The position numbers and the translations under genes are program-made. From Nocardioides sp. cx-173 (lineage in GTDB: Bacteria; Actinomycetota; Actinomycetes; Propionibacteriales; Nocardioidaceae), in the NCBI RefSeq assembly GCF_021117365.1, contig NZ_CP088262.1, positions 4,094,501-4,158,500 of the forward strand: DNA of 64,000 nt, in the 5' to 3' direction. The notes under the pieces were generated by a model. It ran no database searches. It had not been told where the DNA came from and was given only the letters and a program-made list of their open reading frames with translations. This document shows positions 49,880 through 57,884 of the stretch, in pieces. The first letter of the stretch is position 1. Each line of letters begins with the position of its first letter.

Positions 49880-51027
49880 CGCATCGCCGAGTGGCCGAGC
49901 AGGTGCTTGCCCATGTGCAGGATCTGGATCTGGCTGGTTCCCTCGGGGATGGTCGCCTCGCGGGCGTCCCGGAAGTAGCGCTCGACCGGGGACTCCTCCA
50001 TCAGGCCCGCCCCACCGTGCAGCTGCAGGGCCAGGGTCGCCGCCTTCTGCACCGACTCGCCGCAGTAGTACTTCGCCATCGAGCACTCGTAACGGCCGGG
50101 CTCGCCCGCGTCGAGGGCTCGGGCCGCCTGGTAGCCGAGCAGCCGGGACGTCTCGGTGAGGGTGGCGATCTCGACCACCATCTGCTGCACGAGCTGGAAG
50201 GCGGCGATCGGCCTGTCGAACTGCTGACGTTGTTGGCAGAAGGTGATCGACGCCTCCAGGCACGCCTGCGAGAGACCCACCGCACCCATCGCCATGTTCA
50301 GCCGGCCCGAGTTGATCGCCGACATGCCCAGCCGCAGGCCACCGCCCACCTCGCCGAGGACGTTGGCGGCCGGGACGAACGTGTCGTCGAAGGTCAGCTC
50401 ACAGCTCGTCGTCGACCGCAGCGGCATGTGCGGGATGTCGTGCACCCCGAAGGTGGACTCCGCGGAGTCGACCAGCAGGCCGGTCACGCCCAGGTCCTCG
50501 CCGTCGTCACCGAGGACGCGCACGAAGAGGATGCCGAAGTCGCAACCCAGCGCGTTGGTGATGTAGAGCTTGCTGCCGTTGACGACGTAGCCGTCGCCGC
50601 GGCGGCGCGCGGTGGTCCGCAGCGAGCCCGCGTCGGAGCCCGCCCCGGGCTCGGTCAGGCCGAACCACCCGAACCGCTTGCCGGCGAGCAACGGAGCCAG
50701 GAACCGCTCGCGCTGTCCCTCGTCGGCCGTAGCCGCGAGCACCCGGGCGACCATGCCCTGGACGTTGACCGTGGTGCGCAGCGAGCCCCAGCAGCGTCCG
50801 GCCTCCTCCATCAAGATGGCCTGCATCATCATCGACATCTGGTCCCCGCCGGCCGACTCGGGGACTCCGCCGCGCACGTAGCCGAACTCGTAGAGCTCCG
50901 GCAGCAGATCCCAGGGGAAGGTCTTGGCCCGCTCGTGGTCCGCGACCAGGGGCGCGATCTTCTTGTCCAGGAAGGAGCGGACGGAGTCGCGCAGCGCGCG
51001 CTCGTCCTCGTCGAGCAGGGTGGACAT
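49876..51027 (-). CDS. Acyl-CoA dehydrogenase (canonical)
   Basis: A 383-residue acyl-CoA dehydrogenase with FGLTEPGAGSDAGS, QQFDRPIAAFQLVQ and LQLHGGAGLMEESPVERYFRDAR. Unlike the three at 30862-34366, it keeps the catalytic glutamate, Glu362 in IPEGTSQIQ. It should introduce the 2,3 double bond. The start is ATG 51027 or a GTG six bases upstream; neither has a strong ribosome site. It is the first gene of a three-gene operon with its own candidate operator. Confidence 0.92.
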   Translation of the reverse strand: MSTLLDEDERALRDSVRSFLDKKIAPLVADHERAKTFPWDLLPELYEFGYVRGGVPESAGGDQMSMMMQAILMEEAGRCWGSLRTTVNVQGMVARVLAATADEGQRERFLAPLLAGKRFGWFGLTEPGAGSDAGSLRTTARRRGDGYVVNGSKLYITNALGCDFGILFVRVLGDDGEDLGVTGLLVDSAESTFGVHDIPHMPLRSTTSCELTFDDTFVPAANVLGEVGGGLRLGMSAINSGRLNMAMGAVGLSQACLEASITFCQQRQQFDRPIAAFQLVQQMVVEIATLTETSRLLGYQAARALDAGEPGRYECSMAKYYCGESVQKAATLALQLHGGAGLMEESPVERYFRDAREATIPEGTSQIQILHMGKHLLGHSAMR

Positions 51028-51059
51028 GGCCACATCCCATCAGCGTCGAAGCAATAGTT

Positions 51060-51077
51060 GTTTCATCATACTGATTG
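51060..51077. promoter_or_regulatory. Candidate operator site 14
   Basis: On the minus strand this reads CAATCAGTATGATGAAAC. The left half-site is perfect, and a TATGAT -10 hexamer lies inside it, about 35 bases upstream of the acyl-CoA dehydrogenase start. Confidence 0.5.
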
Positions 51078-51122
51078 GCCGGGACCTCGATGACCGAGTC
51101 CGGGCCCGAGTACGCCGGTCGG

Positions 51123-51593
51123 TCAGCGCCGCTTCCAGCTGCCGTCGTCGTGCCAGTGGTCCTCGACGACCGAGAGCGGCGCGTCCCAGCACTCGAGGTA
51201 CGCCGCACCGGCCGGCCCCGCCGTCATCGTGTAGGGGACGCCCGCCTCGGCGACCCAGAACCCCGCCCGCTCGAGCTTCACGGACTCCTCGCCGCTCTCG
51301 CCGTACTCGACGGCGAGATCACCGTCCAGGACCAGCATCAGCTGCTTGAGGTTGTGGTGGCGGGTCGGCAGCGTGCGGCCGGGCTCGAGCTTGCGGCCAC
51401 GCCACTGAAACGCCGCCTCGACCTTGGTCGAGTGCGAGAGCGCGCCGCCCAGGGTGCCCTCGAAGTCGAACGGCGCGGCGCTGAGCGGCTTGGCGACCCC
51501 GCGGTCGTGCCAGTAGTGGTTGATGTCGCCGGCGGTGAAGTGGATCGATTCCCAGCCGTCGTGGTCGCGGAAGTCGAAGAAGTCGATGGGCAT
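51123..51593 (-). CDS. Cupin-domain protein
   Basis: A 156-residue protein with a single beta-barrel cupin. The first motif TRHHNLKQLMLVLDGDLAVEYGE shows the histidine pair (HH) and a glycine; the second contains GFWVAEAGVPYTMTAGPAG. The N-terminal part IDFFDFRDHDGWESIHFTAGDINHYWHDRG (in pieces) is histidine rich. It could be a small metal-dependent isomerase or dioxygenase, or a binding protein. GGGAGG precedes the ATG at 51593. It follows the mycofactocin-type SDR by 77 bases on the same strand. Confidence 0.8.
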   Translation of the reverse strand: MPIDFFDFRDHDGWESIHFTAGDINHYWHDRGVAKPLSAAPFDFEGTLGGALSHSTKVEAAFQWRGRKLEPGRTLPTRHHNLKQLMLVLDGDLAVEYGESGEESVKLERAGFWVAEAGVPYTMTAGPAGAAYLECWDAPLSVVEDHWHDDGSWKRR

Positions 51594-51670
51594 GCGTGCA
51601 TCCTCCCGACGCGCGCGGCCCGGATCACGGCTTCGTCCCGCCAGCCGAAACCGGAGCCGGACGCAGACGA

Positions 51671-52540
51671 TCAGTCGATGCGCGCCGGGCTCTTGAGCAG
51701 CGAGCCGGCGTCCACCCGGATCTGCTGGCCCGTGACGTAGCGGGCCTCGTCGCTGGACAGGAACAGCACCATGTTGGAGATGTCGATCGGCTCGACATAG
51801 GGGATCGGCATCGCGTGGAACCGCATGAAGGAGGGCATCACGTCCTCGCGAGTCGGGTTCTCCAGGTCGGGACGGAAGACCGAGTAGACCTCCTTGTTGT
51901 GCACCAGGTGCGTGTTGACGTTCGTCGGGTGGATGCAGTTCACGCGGATGAACTTCGACGCCAGGTGCAGCGCCATCTGCTCGGTGTAGCCGATCAGCGT
52001 GCGCTTGGACCACATGTAGCCCGCGCCGCCGGGGCCGAACAGGGGGTTGTCGACGGCGCCCTTCATCATGCCGGCGGTCGACCCGGTGATCACGACCGAG
52101 CCGTGGTCGCGCAGGTGCGGGATCGAGACCGCGACCGCGTTCATCGCGCCGATGAGGTCGACGTCGGTGGCGTCGACGAAGTCGCCCGCCTCCCCGCCCT
52201 CGGCGTACGAGCGCATCGGGGAGATGCCGGCGTTGGCGACGACGATGTCGAGGCCGCCGAGCTCACGCACGCCCTGCTCCACCGCGGCGCGCAGCTCCGA
52301 GCGCTCGCGGACGTCGGCCTGCACCGCCACGATGCGGCCACCGGCGGCCTCGACCAGGCGCACGGTCTCGTCGAGGTCCTCGGCCCGAGACAACGGGTAC
52401 TGGTTGGACTCGATGTCCTTGCAGAGGTCGACGGCGATGACGTCGGCGCCCTCCTCGGCCAGGCGCACAGCGTGGCTGCGGCCCTGTCCACGGGCGGCGC
52501 CGGTGACGAAGGCGACCTTGCCCTTCACACGTCCAGTCAT
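51671..52540 (-). CDS. Mycofactocin-type SDR family oxidoreductase
   Basis: A 289-residue SDR with GAARGQGRSHA, the family insertion (NQYPLSRAEDLDETV), NAGIS and the catalytic YMWSK, ending TGQQIRVDAGS. It should oxidise an alcohol and pass electrons to mycofactocin. The ATG at 52540 has AAAGGAAG at good distance; an upstream in-frame ATG would overlap the aldehyde dehydrogenase stop. The aldehyde dehydrogenase gene lies directly upstream, so the pair could oxidise a primary alcohol to an acid in two steps. Confidence 0.93.
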   Translation of the reverse strand: MTGRVKGKVAFVTGAARGQGRSHAVRLAEEGADVIAVDLCKDIESNQYPLSRAEDLDETVRLVEAAGGRIVAVQADVRERSELRAAVEQGVRELGGLDIVVANAGISPMRSYAEGGEAGDFVDATDVDLIGAMNAVAVSIPHLRDHGSVVITGSTAGMMKGAVDNPLFGPGGAGYMWSKRTLIGYTEQMALHLASKFIRVNCIHPTNVNTHLVHNKEVYSVFRPDLENPTREDVMPSFMRFHAMPIPYVEPIDISNMVLFLSSDEARYVTGQQIRVDAGSLLKSPARID

Positions 52541-52557
52541 GGGTGACTTCCTTTCGG

Positions 52558-54033
52558 TCATGCCGGCGCCGCGACGGACTCGGCGATGGTCTTGTGCTGG
52601 AGGAACTCGCCGAACGAGGCGAGCCCCATCTCGCGGCCGAGGCCGGACTGCTTGTAGCCCCCGAACGGGGCGTCCGGCGCGTAGTAGCTGCCACCGTTCA
52701 CGGCGAAGGTGCCCGTGCGGATCGCGCGGGCGACCTTCAGCGCCCGCTCCCGGTCGGCCCCCCACACCGCGCCGGACAGGCCGAAGATCGAGTTGTTCGC
52801 GATCCGGATCGCATCCTCCTCGCCGTCATGCGCGAGCAGCACGAGCACCGGCCCGAACAGCTCGTCCTGGGCGATCTCGGAGTTCTCGTCCGCGTTGACG
52901 ATCAGGGTCGGCGCGTACCAGTAGCCAGCCCCCTTGTCCTGGGGGATCTCGCCGCCCACGACCACCTTCGCGCCGTCGGCGATCGCGCGCTCGACGTAGC
53001 CGGCGACCTTCGCCTGCTGGTCGGCGGTGATGAGGGGGCCGGTCCAGTGCGCCGGGTCACGCACGTCGCCGTACGGCGCATTGCCGAGGATGCCCGCGAG
53101 GATCCCCTCCGCCTCGCTGAGGCGAGCACGGGGAACGACCAGACGGGTCGTCGACGAGCAGCCCTGGCCCGCGTGCGAGAGGACATTGGTCGCGGCGGCC
53201 TGCGCCCCGGCGGCCAGGTCACCGTCGTCGAGGACGATCGAGGCCGACTTGCCGCCGAGCTCGAGGAGGACCCGCTTCAACGTGCCGCTCGCGGCGGACA
53301 TGATCTGCTTGCCCACGCCCGTGGATCCGGTGAAGGTGACGACGTCGACGTCGGGATGGACCGTCAGCTCCACCCCGGTCTCCAGCTCCGAGGAGGTGAT
53401 CACGTTGACCACGCCGGCGGGGATGTCGGTCATCTCGGCGATCACGTGACCGATCGCGAGGAGCGACCAGGGAGTCTGCGGCGCGGCCTTCAGCACCACG
53501 GTGCAGCCGGCGGCCAACGCCGGCCCGAGCTTGGCTATCGCGAGGTGGATCGGCACGTTGTAGCCGGTGATGGCGGCGACCACGCCCGCCGCCTCCTTCT
53601 CGATCCACCGGTGGTTGTCGCGGCCCCACATCGTGCGCACACCGAGGTCCTCGCTGAACTCGAAGGTCTCGAGCTGGTCGGCGTACCAGCCGAGGAACTT
53701 GATCGGCTCGTCGACACCGGCGACGTAGGTCATCGCGAGCGGCATGCCGACCTCGTCGATCATGATCTGGCGGATCTCTTCCTTCTTCTCGGTCAGGCCG
53801 TCATGCAGCTGGCGCAGGCAGCGGACGCGCAGGTCCCGGTCCGTGGACCAGTCGGTCTCGTCGAACGCCCGTCGCGCGGCGGCGATCGCCCGGCGCGTGT
53901 CACCCACCGTGGCGTCGGCGGCGACGCCGAGGACCTCCTCGGTGGAGGGCGAGATGTTCTCGTACGTCCGACCGCCCTCGGCGGTCACCAGCTCACCGTC
54001 GATGAGCAGTCGGTCCTCGTGCCAGCCGGCCAC
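52558..54033 (-). CDS. Aldehyde dehydrogenase (NAD(P)+-dependent)
   Basis: A 491-residue member of the aldehyde dehydrogenase superfamily. The nucleophile is Cys292 in GQGCSSTTR, the general base Glu258 in LLELGGKSA, the cofactor motif FTGSTGVGK and the N-terminal NISPSTEEV all match. It would oxidise an aldehyde to a carboxylic acid, probably the product of the mycofactocin-type SDR encoded next. The GTG at 54033 is chosen because AGGAGG lies six bases upstream; a GTG at 54039 is too close to it. It is the last gene of the catabolic island on this side. Confidence 0.93.
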   Translation of the reverse strand: MAGWHEDRLLIDGELVTAEGGRTYENISPSTEEVLGVAADATVGDTRRAIAAARRAFDETDWSTDRDLRVRCLRQLHDGLTEKKEEIRQIMIDEVGMPLAMTYVAGVDEPIKFLGWYADQLETFEFSEDLGVRTMWGRDNHRWIEKEAAGVVAAITGYNVPIHLAIAKLGPALAAGCTVVLKAAPQTPWSLLAIGHVIAEMTDIPAGVVNVITSSELETGVELTVHPDVDVVTFTGSTGVGKQIMSAASGTLKRVLLELGGKSASIVLDDGDLAAGAQAAATNVLSHAGQGCSSTTRLVVPRARLSEAEGILAGILGNAPYGDVRDPAHWTGPLITADQQAKVAGYVERAIADGAKVVVGGEIPQDKGAGYWYAPTLIVNADENSEIAQDELFGPVLVLLAHDGEEDAIRIANNSIFGLSGAVWGADRERALKVARAIRTGTFAVNGGSYYAPDAPFGGYKQSGLGREMGLASFGEFLQHKTIAESVAAPA

Positions 54034-54150
54034 GATCACCCTCCTAGTTCCCGCGGTGCCTTACCGCGCGCTCACGGTAGGTGTGTCGCGGAGCACATCG
54101 GCCGACCTCGTCCCGGCAGGCGGAACCACGCCCAGTCCGCCCCGAGAGCG

Positions 54151-55566
54151 TCAGCCCGCGCGCCGCGTGACCCGGATCGGCGCGCCCCGGCGCGGGACGC
54201 TGGTGATGTTGCGGACGCGCGGCCGGTCGGAGCCGAGGGCCTCGACGGCGTACGCCGAGAACACCTCGCGCAGCACGGCGACGCCCTCCATGAGCGAGAA
54301 GCCGGCGCCGATGCAGCGCCGGGCGCCACCGCCGAAGGGGATCCAGGTGTGGGGTGGCGGGTTGGCGCCGACGAAGCGGTCGGGCCGGAAGGCCTCCGGG
54401 TCACCGAACGCCTCGGAGCGCTGGTGGCTGACGATGATCGACGGGCCGACGGTCGTGCCGGCCGGGAGGTCGAGCCCGCCGATGGTGGCGGGCCGCATCA
54501 GGGTGCGCGCGACCATGGGGATGACCGGGTGCAGGCGCATCGACTCCTTGAGCACGGCCTCCAGCCACGCGTCGCCGTCGGCGTCCCCCGCGTCGGCGGC
54601 CGCCTGCGTGCGCGCGAGCAGGGCCGGGTCCCGGCCCACCTCGTAGAGGGCCCACGACAGGGCCGTGGCGGTCGTCTCGTGGCCGGCCAGCAGCAGCGTG
54701 ACGAGCTGGTCGCGCAGCTCGGTGTCGCTCAGCTGATCGCCCGGCGCGCCGCCCTCGTCGGCGCCGGCCAGGATCAGCCGCGAGAGTACGTCGGTCCGCT
54801 CGGCGAGGTCGGGAGCGAGGCGGCGCTCGCGGATCTCGGCGTACATGAGCCGGTCCAGCGCGTACTGGTTGTCGACCGTGCGCTTCCACGGGCCGTAGCG
54901 CTGCAGCCGTGGGTAGCCCCAGCCGAGCAGGATCGCGGGGCTGATGTCGACCGTGGCGTTGACGCACGGGCGCAGCCGCGCCAGCCGCTCCTCGTCGGTG
55001 ACGCCGAAGACCACCCGCAAGATGACCTCCAGCGTGAGCGCGTTCATCCGGTCGAGCGAGCGGAAGTCCGCGCGGTCGCGCCAGCCGGCCACCTCCGCGC
55101 GCGCCAGCTCGCCGACCAGCGTGCGGTACTCGCGCAGGGCCTGCCCGTGGAACGCCGGCATCAGCAGTCGGCGCGCCCGCTGGTGCTCCACGGAGTCCTG
55201 CAGCAGCAGCGAGTGCCTGCCCATGACGGGACCGAGGATCGCGTTGCCCTTGCCGGCGTGGAAGACCTCCGGGTCGGCGGCGAAGATCTCCCGGATGTGC
55301 TCCGGCCTGGTGAAGAGCACCAGCGGCCTGCCGGCGGGCACGAGCCGGACCGTGTAGACGCCCCCGAACCGGCGCGCGAGGTAGGGGTGGAACCAGTGCC
55401 GCAGCCGCATCAGCGCGACGCTCTGCACCAGCGCCGGCCAGCGGGGGCCCGGCGGCAGCAGGGAGGGGTCGACCCGCGGCAGCGCGCCGCGGCCGCCGGA
55501 GCTCATCTTGCGGAAGCGCCGGGCGGTCAGCTCGGAGACGTCGTCGAGGAGGACCACCCTCGCCAT
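54151..55566 (-). CDS. Cytochrome P450 (CYP138/110-like class)
   Basis: A 471-residue P450 of a different type from the other three. It opens with the proline-rich LLPPGPRWPALVQS, the I-helix is LLLAGHETTATALSW, ExxR lies in KESMRLHP, and the haem loop FGGGARRCIG gives Cys418. AGHETT and KESMRLHP are typical of P450s closer to eukaryotic-like bacterial families. No redox partner is adjacent. The ATG at 55566 lacks a clear ribosome site and an internal ATG at 55506 is possible. Its substrate is unknown and it is probably unrelated to the catabolic island. Confidence 0.92.
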   Translation of the reverse strand: MARVVLLDDVSELTARRFRKMSSGGRGALPRVDPSLLPPGPRWPALVQSVALMRLRHWFHPYLARRFGGVYTVRLVPAGRPLVLFTRPEHIREIFAADPEVFHAGKGNAILGPVMGRHSLLLQDSVEHQRARRLLMPAFHGQALREYRTLVGELARAEVAGWRDRADFRSLDRMNALTLEVILRVVFGVTDEERLARLRPCVNATVDISPAILLGWGYPRLQRYGPWKRTVDNQYALDRLMYAEIRERRLAPDLAERTDVLSRLILAGADEGGAPGDQLSDTELRDQLVTLLLAGHETTATALSWALYEVGRDPALLARTQAAADAGDADGDAWLEAVLKESMRLHPVIPMVARTLMRPATIGGLDLPAGTTVGPSIIVSHQRSEAFGDPEAFRPDRFVGANPPPHTWIPFGGGARRCIGAGFSLMEGVAVLREVFSAYAVEALGSDRPRVRNITSVPRRGAPIRVTRRAG

Positions 55567-55578
55567 GCTACGAGCGCG

Positions 55579-56442
55579 TCAACCCCCGGAGGCCAGGGCG
55601 CGGAAGCGCTCGAGCGCCGCCGGCATCCCCAGCTCCTCGCGGAGCTCGGGGTGCTCCAGGTAGAGACGGCACAGCCCCAGGACGGCGTCCGGGTCGCTCG
55701 CGAGCTTCTCCGCGTCCAGCGTCGGCGAGGAGGTGCGCGCCCCGGGCCCGAGCGGGTTCTCGCCGTCGAAGCGGCCGGGCTCCACGTCGAAGGACAGCCA
55801 GTTGTGAATGGGGTCCTCGGGCGTGGGGACCAGGTCGGTCCAGCCGCGGTGCCGGGTCCAGTGCGGCCACACGCCGCGCACCACCTCCCATCCGAACGAC
55901 ATCGGCTGCGCCTGGGTGCGCAGCACGATGCGCGTGGGCGTCAGCAGGATGCCCTTGGACGGCGTGAGCCGGCTGCGGACGCCGCCGTAGGCGCCGACGA
56001 GCATGAGCAGGCCGAACAGCAGCAGGAACAGCGAGATCACGACCATGAGCACGTTGTCGCCGGTGCTGCCGTCGAGGCCCTCGGTGACCGCGAACACCGG
56101 GACCAGCAACAGCAGCAGCCCGAAGACCAGCATCGCGAGGATGCTGACGACGCGCACCCCGTGCACGGGCAGCAGCGTGCCCCGGCCCTCGGGCCCGTCG
56201 TACGTCGTGGGAGCGAGGCGACGCCGGGAGTTGTCGAACGGGAGCACCGCGACGGCTCCGGCGAGCACGAGCAGCGGCACCGCCGCCCAGACCTTGCCGT
56301 CGACCAGCGCCTTGACGGCGGCGGTGGCCAGCATTGCCGCCACCAGGAGCGCGCCGACCAGGAGCAGGTAGCGCCGCCGCGGGTGCAGGTGCCAGCCCGC
56401 GCCGGAGTCGTTGAAGGTCAACGGGGTGGGTGCCTGGGTCAC
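55579..56442 (-). CDS. Hypothetical membrane protein
   Basis: A 287-residue protein with about four membrane helices in two pairs: two near residues 25-70 (YLLLVGALLVAAMLATAAV, then VWAAVPLLVLAGAVAVLP) and two near 98-152 (SILAMLVFGLLLLLVPVFAV, then VLMVVISLFLLLFGLLMLVG). The C-terminal half is soluble and may form a PH-like domain (LLTPTRIVLRTQAQPMSFGW). I do not recognise a named family. It starts with GTG, and its 5' end abuts the divergent metallopeptidase gene. Confidence 0.75.
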   Translation of the reverse strand: MTQAPTPLTFNDSGAGWHLHPRRRYLLLVGALLVAAMLATAAVKALVDGKVWAAVPLLVLAGAVAVLPFDNSRRRLAPTTYDGPEGRGTLLPVHGVRVVSILAMLVFGLLLLLVPVFAVTEGLDGSTGDNVLMVVISLFLLLFGLLMLVGAYGGVRSRLTPSKGILLTPTRIVLRTQAQPMSFGWEVVRGVWPHWTRHRGWTDLVPTPEDPIHNWLSFDVEPGRFDGENPLGPGARTSSPTLDAEKLASDPDAVLGLCRLYLEHPELREELGMPAALERFRALASGG

Positions 56443-56498
56443 GGACCCCTTCCTACCCGTCCCGCCGACTGGTCACACGAGCGACCTACGCTCGTGAG

Positions 56499-57884
56499 AT
56501 GCGCCCCTCTCTGCGAGCCCGGCTGCTGTCGGTGCTCGCCGTCGTCCCGCTCGTGCTCAGCCTCGCCACCGTCCCGGCCCCCGCGGCCCCCGCGGCCCCC
56601 CGGAGCGACACCCTCTTCCCGTCGCTGGGTCACTCCGGGTACGACGTCCGTCACTATGACGTCAGCCTCGACTACTCCCCGGCGACGAACCGCCTGGAGG
56701 CGCGCACCCGGATCCGGGCCGTCGCCGCCACCCGGATCCGGTCCTTTGCGCTCGACTTCGTCGGGATGCGGGTCCGCGCGGTGCGCGTCGGCGGCGATGC
56801 CGCCCGCTGGCATCGACGCGGCCAGCAGCTGGTCGTCGTCCCGCGCGCGCCGGTGCGGGGCCGCTTCACCGTCGTCGTCGAGTACGCCGGCGTGCCGCGG
56901 ACCTACGTCGACGCCGACGGCTCGAAAGAGGGGTGGGTGCCCACGAAGGACGGCGCCATCGCCCTGGGCGAGCCCGTCGGCACGATGACCTGGATCCCCT
57001 CGAACAACACCCCCGGCGACAAGGCGCGCTACACCTTCCGGATCACCGTGCCGCGCGGCGTGCAGGCGGTCGCCAACGGCAGCCTCGCCCGCCGGGTGCG
57101 ACACGGCGGGCGCACCACGTGGACCTGGCAGGCGCGCGACCCGATGGCGACGTACCTGGCGATGGTCGCGGTGGGGCGCTTCAAGGTCTACCGCTCGACG
57201 GCCCGCTCGATCACCGGCCGCAAGGTCCCGGTCTGGACCTTCGCCGACCCCCGCCACGACGTGCCGCTCGCGGTGAGGCGGGCGCTGCCGCGGGTGATGC
57301 GCTTCGAGGAGCGGCTGTTCGGGCCGTACCCGTTCACCTCCACCGGCATGGTCGTCGACGACGCCGACGTGGGCTACGCGCTGGAGACCCAGACCCGGCC
57401 CTTCTACCCCTTCGACGTGGACGCCGGGACGCTCGTGCACGAGATGGCCCACCAGTGGTACGGCAACTCGGTCGGCTTCCGCGACTGGCACGACATCTGG
57501 CTGGCCGAGGGCTTCGCGACGTACGCCGAGTGGCTGTGGGCCGAGGCGCAGGGCGGGGAGGGGCCGGCGGAGCGGTTCGACGCGCTGTACGCCAGGCCGG
57601 CCTCCGCGCCGCTGTGGCGCCCGGCGCCCACGGAGTTCACCGGCCCCGAGGACCTGTTCGGCGACCCCGTCTACCTGCGCGGCGCGATGACGCTGCAGGC
57701 GCTGCGCGAGCGGATCGGCGACGCGGACTTCTTCGCCTTCCTCAAGACCTGGGCCCGGACCCACCGCCACGGCACCGCGAGCACCGCCCAGCTGGTCGCC
57801 GTCGCCGAGCGGGTCTCCGGCGAGCAGCTCGACGCGCTGTTCGCCGACTGGCTCGAGCTCGACGGCAGGCCCGCGGGCTACTAG
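56499..57884 (+). CDS. Secreted M1-family zinc metallopeptidase
   Basis: A 461-residue exported aminopeptidase-like protein. A signal peptide (LLSVLAVVPLVLSLATVPAPA) is followed by the M1 N-terminal beta domain and the catalytic domain. The zinc motif is H314-E315-x2-H318 (HEMAHQWYG) with Glu337 in LAEGF as third ligand; the exopeptidase loop reads GYALETQT in place of GAMEN. It lacks the long C-terminal domain of PepN. The ATG at 56499 is preferred because the signal peptide begins there. Its TAG stop overlaps the TAG of the converging regulator gene in CTAG. Confidence 0.93.
   Translation: MRPSLRARLLSVLAVVPLVLSLATVPAPAAPAAPRSDTLFPSLGHSGYDVRHYDVSLDYSPATNRLEARTRIRAVAATRIRSFALDFVGMRVRAVRVGGDAARWHRRGQQLVVVPRAPVRGRFTVVVEYAGVPRTYVDADGSKEGWVPTKDGAIALGEPVGTMTWIPSNNTPGDKARYTFRITVPRGVQAVANGSLARRVRHGGRTTWTWQARDPMATYLAMVAVGRFKVYRSTARSITGRKVPVWTFADPRHDVPLAVRRALPRVMRFEERLFGPYPFTSTGMVVDDADVGYALETQTRPFYPFDVDAGTLVHEMAHQWYGNSVGFRDWHDIWLAEGFATYAEWLWAEAQGGEGPAERFDALYARPASAPLWRPAPTEFTGPEDLFGDPVYLRGAMTLQALRERIGDADFFAFLKTWARTHRHGTASTAQLVAVAERVSGEQLDALFADWLELDGRPAGY

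Noticed and set aside
51593..52013. N-terminal extension of the cupin gene
   Set aside because: It lies antisense in the mycofactocin-type SDR coding sequence on a different frame and lacks homology; ATG 51593 has GGGAGG upstream.
1..54033. Cholesterol or other steroid degradation cluster
   Set aside because: P450, DUF35/thiolase and FadE-like genes recall steroid side-chain degradation, but ketosteroid dehydrogenase, HsaACD, KshAB and Mce transport genes are all absent.
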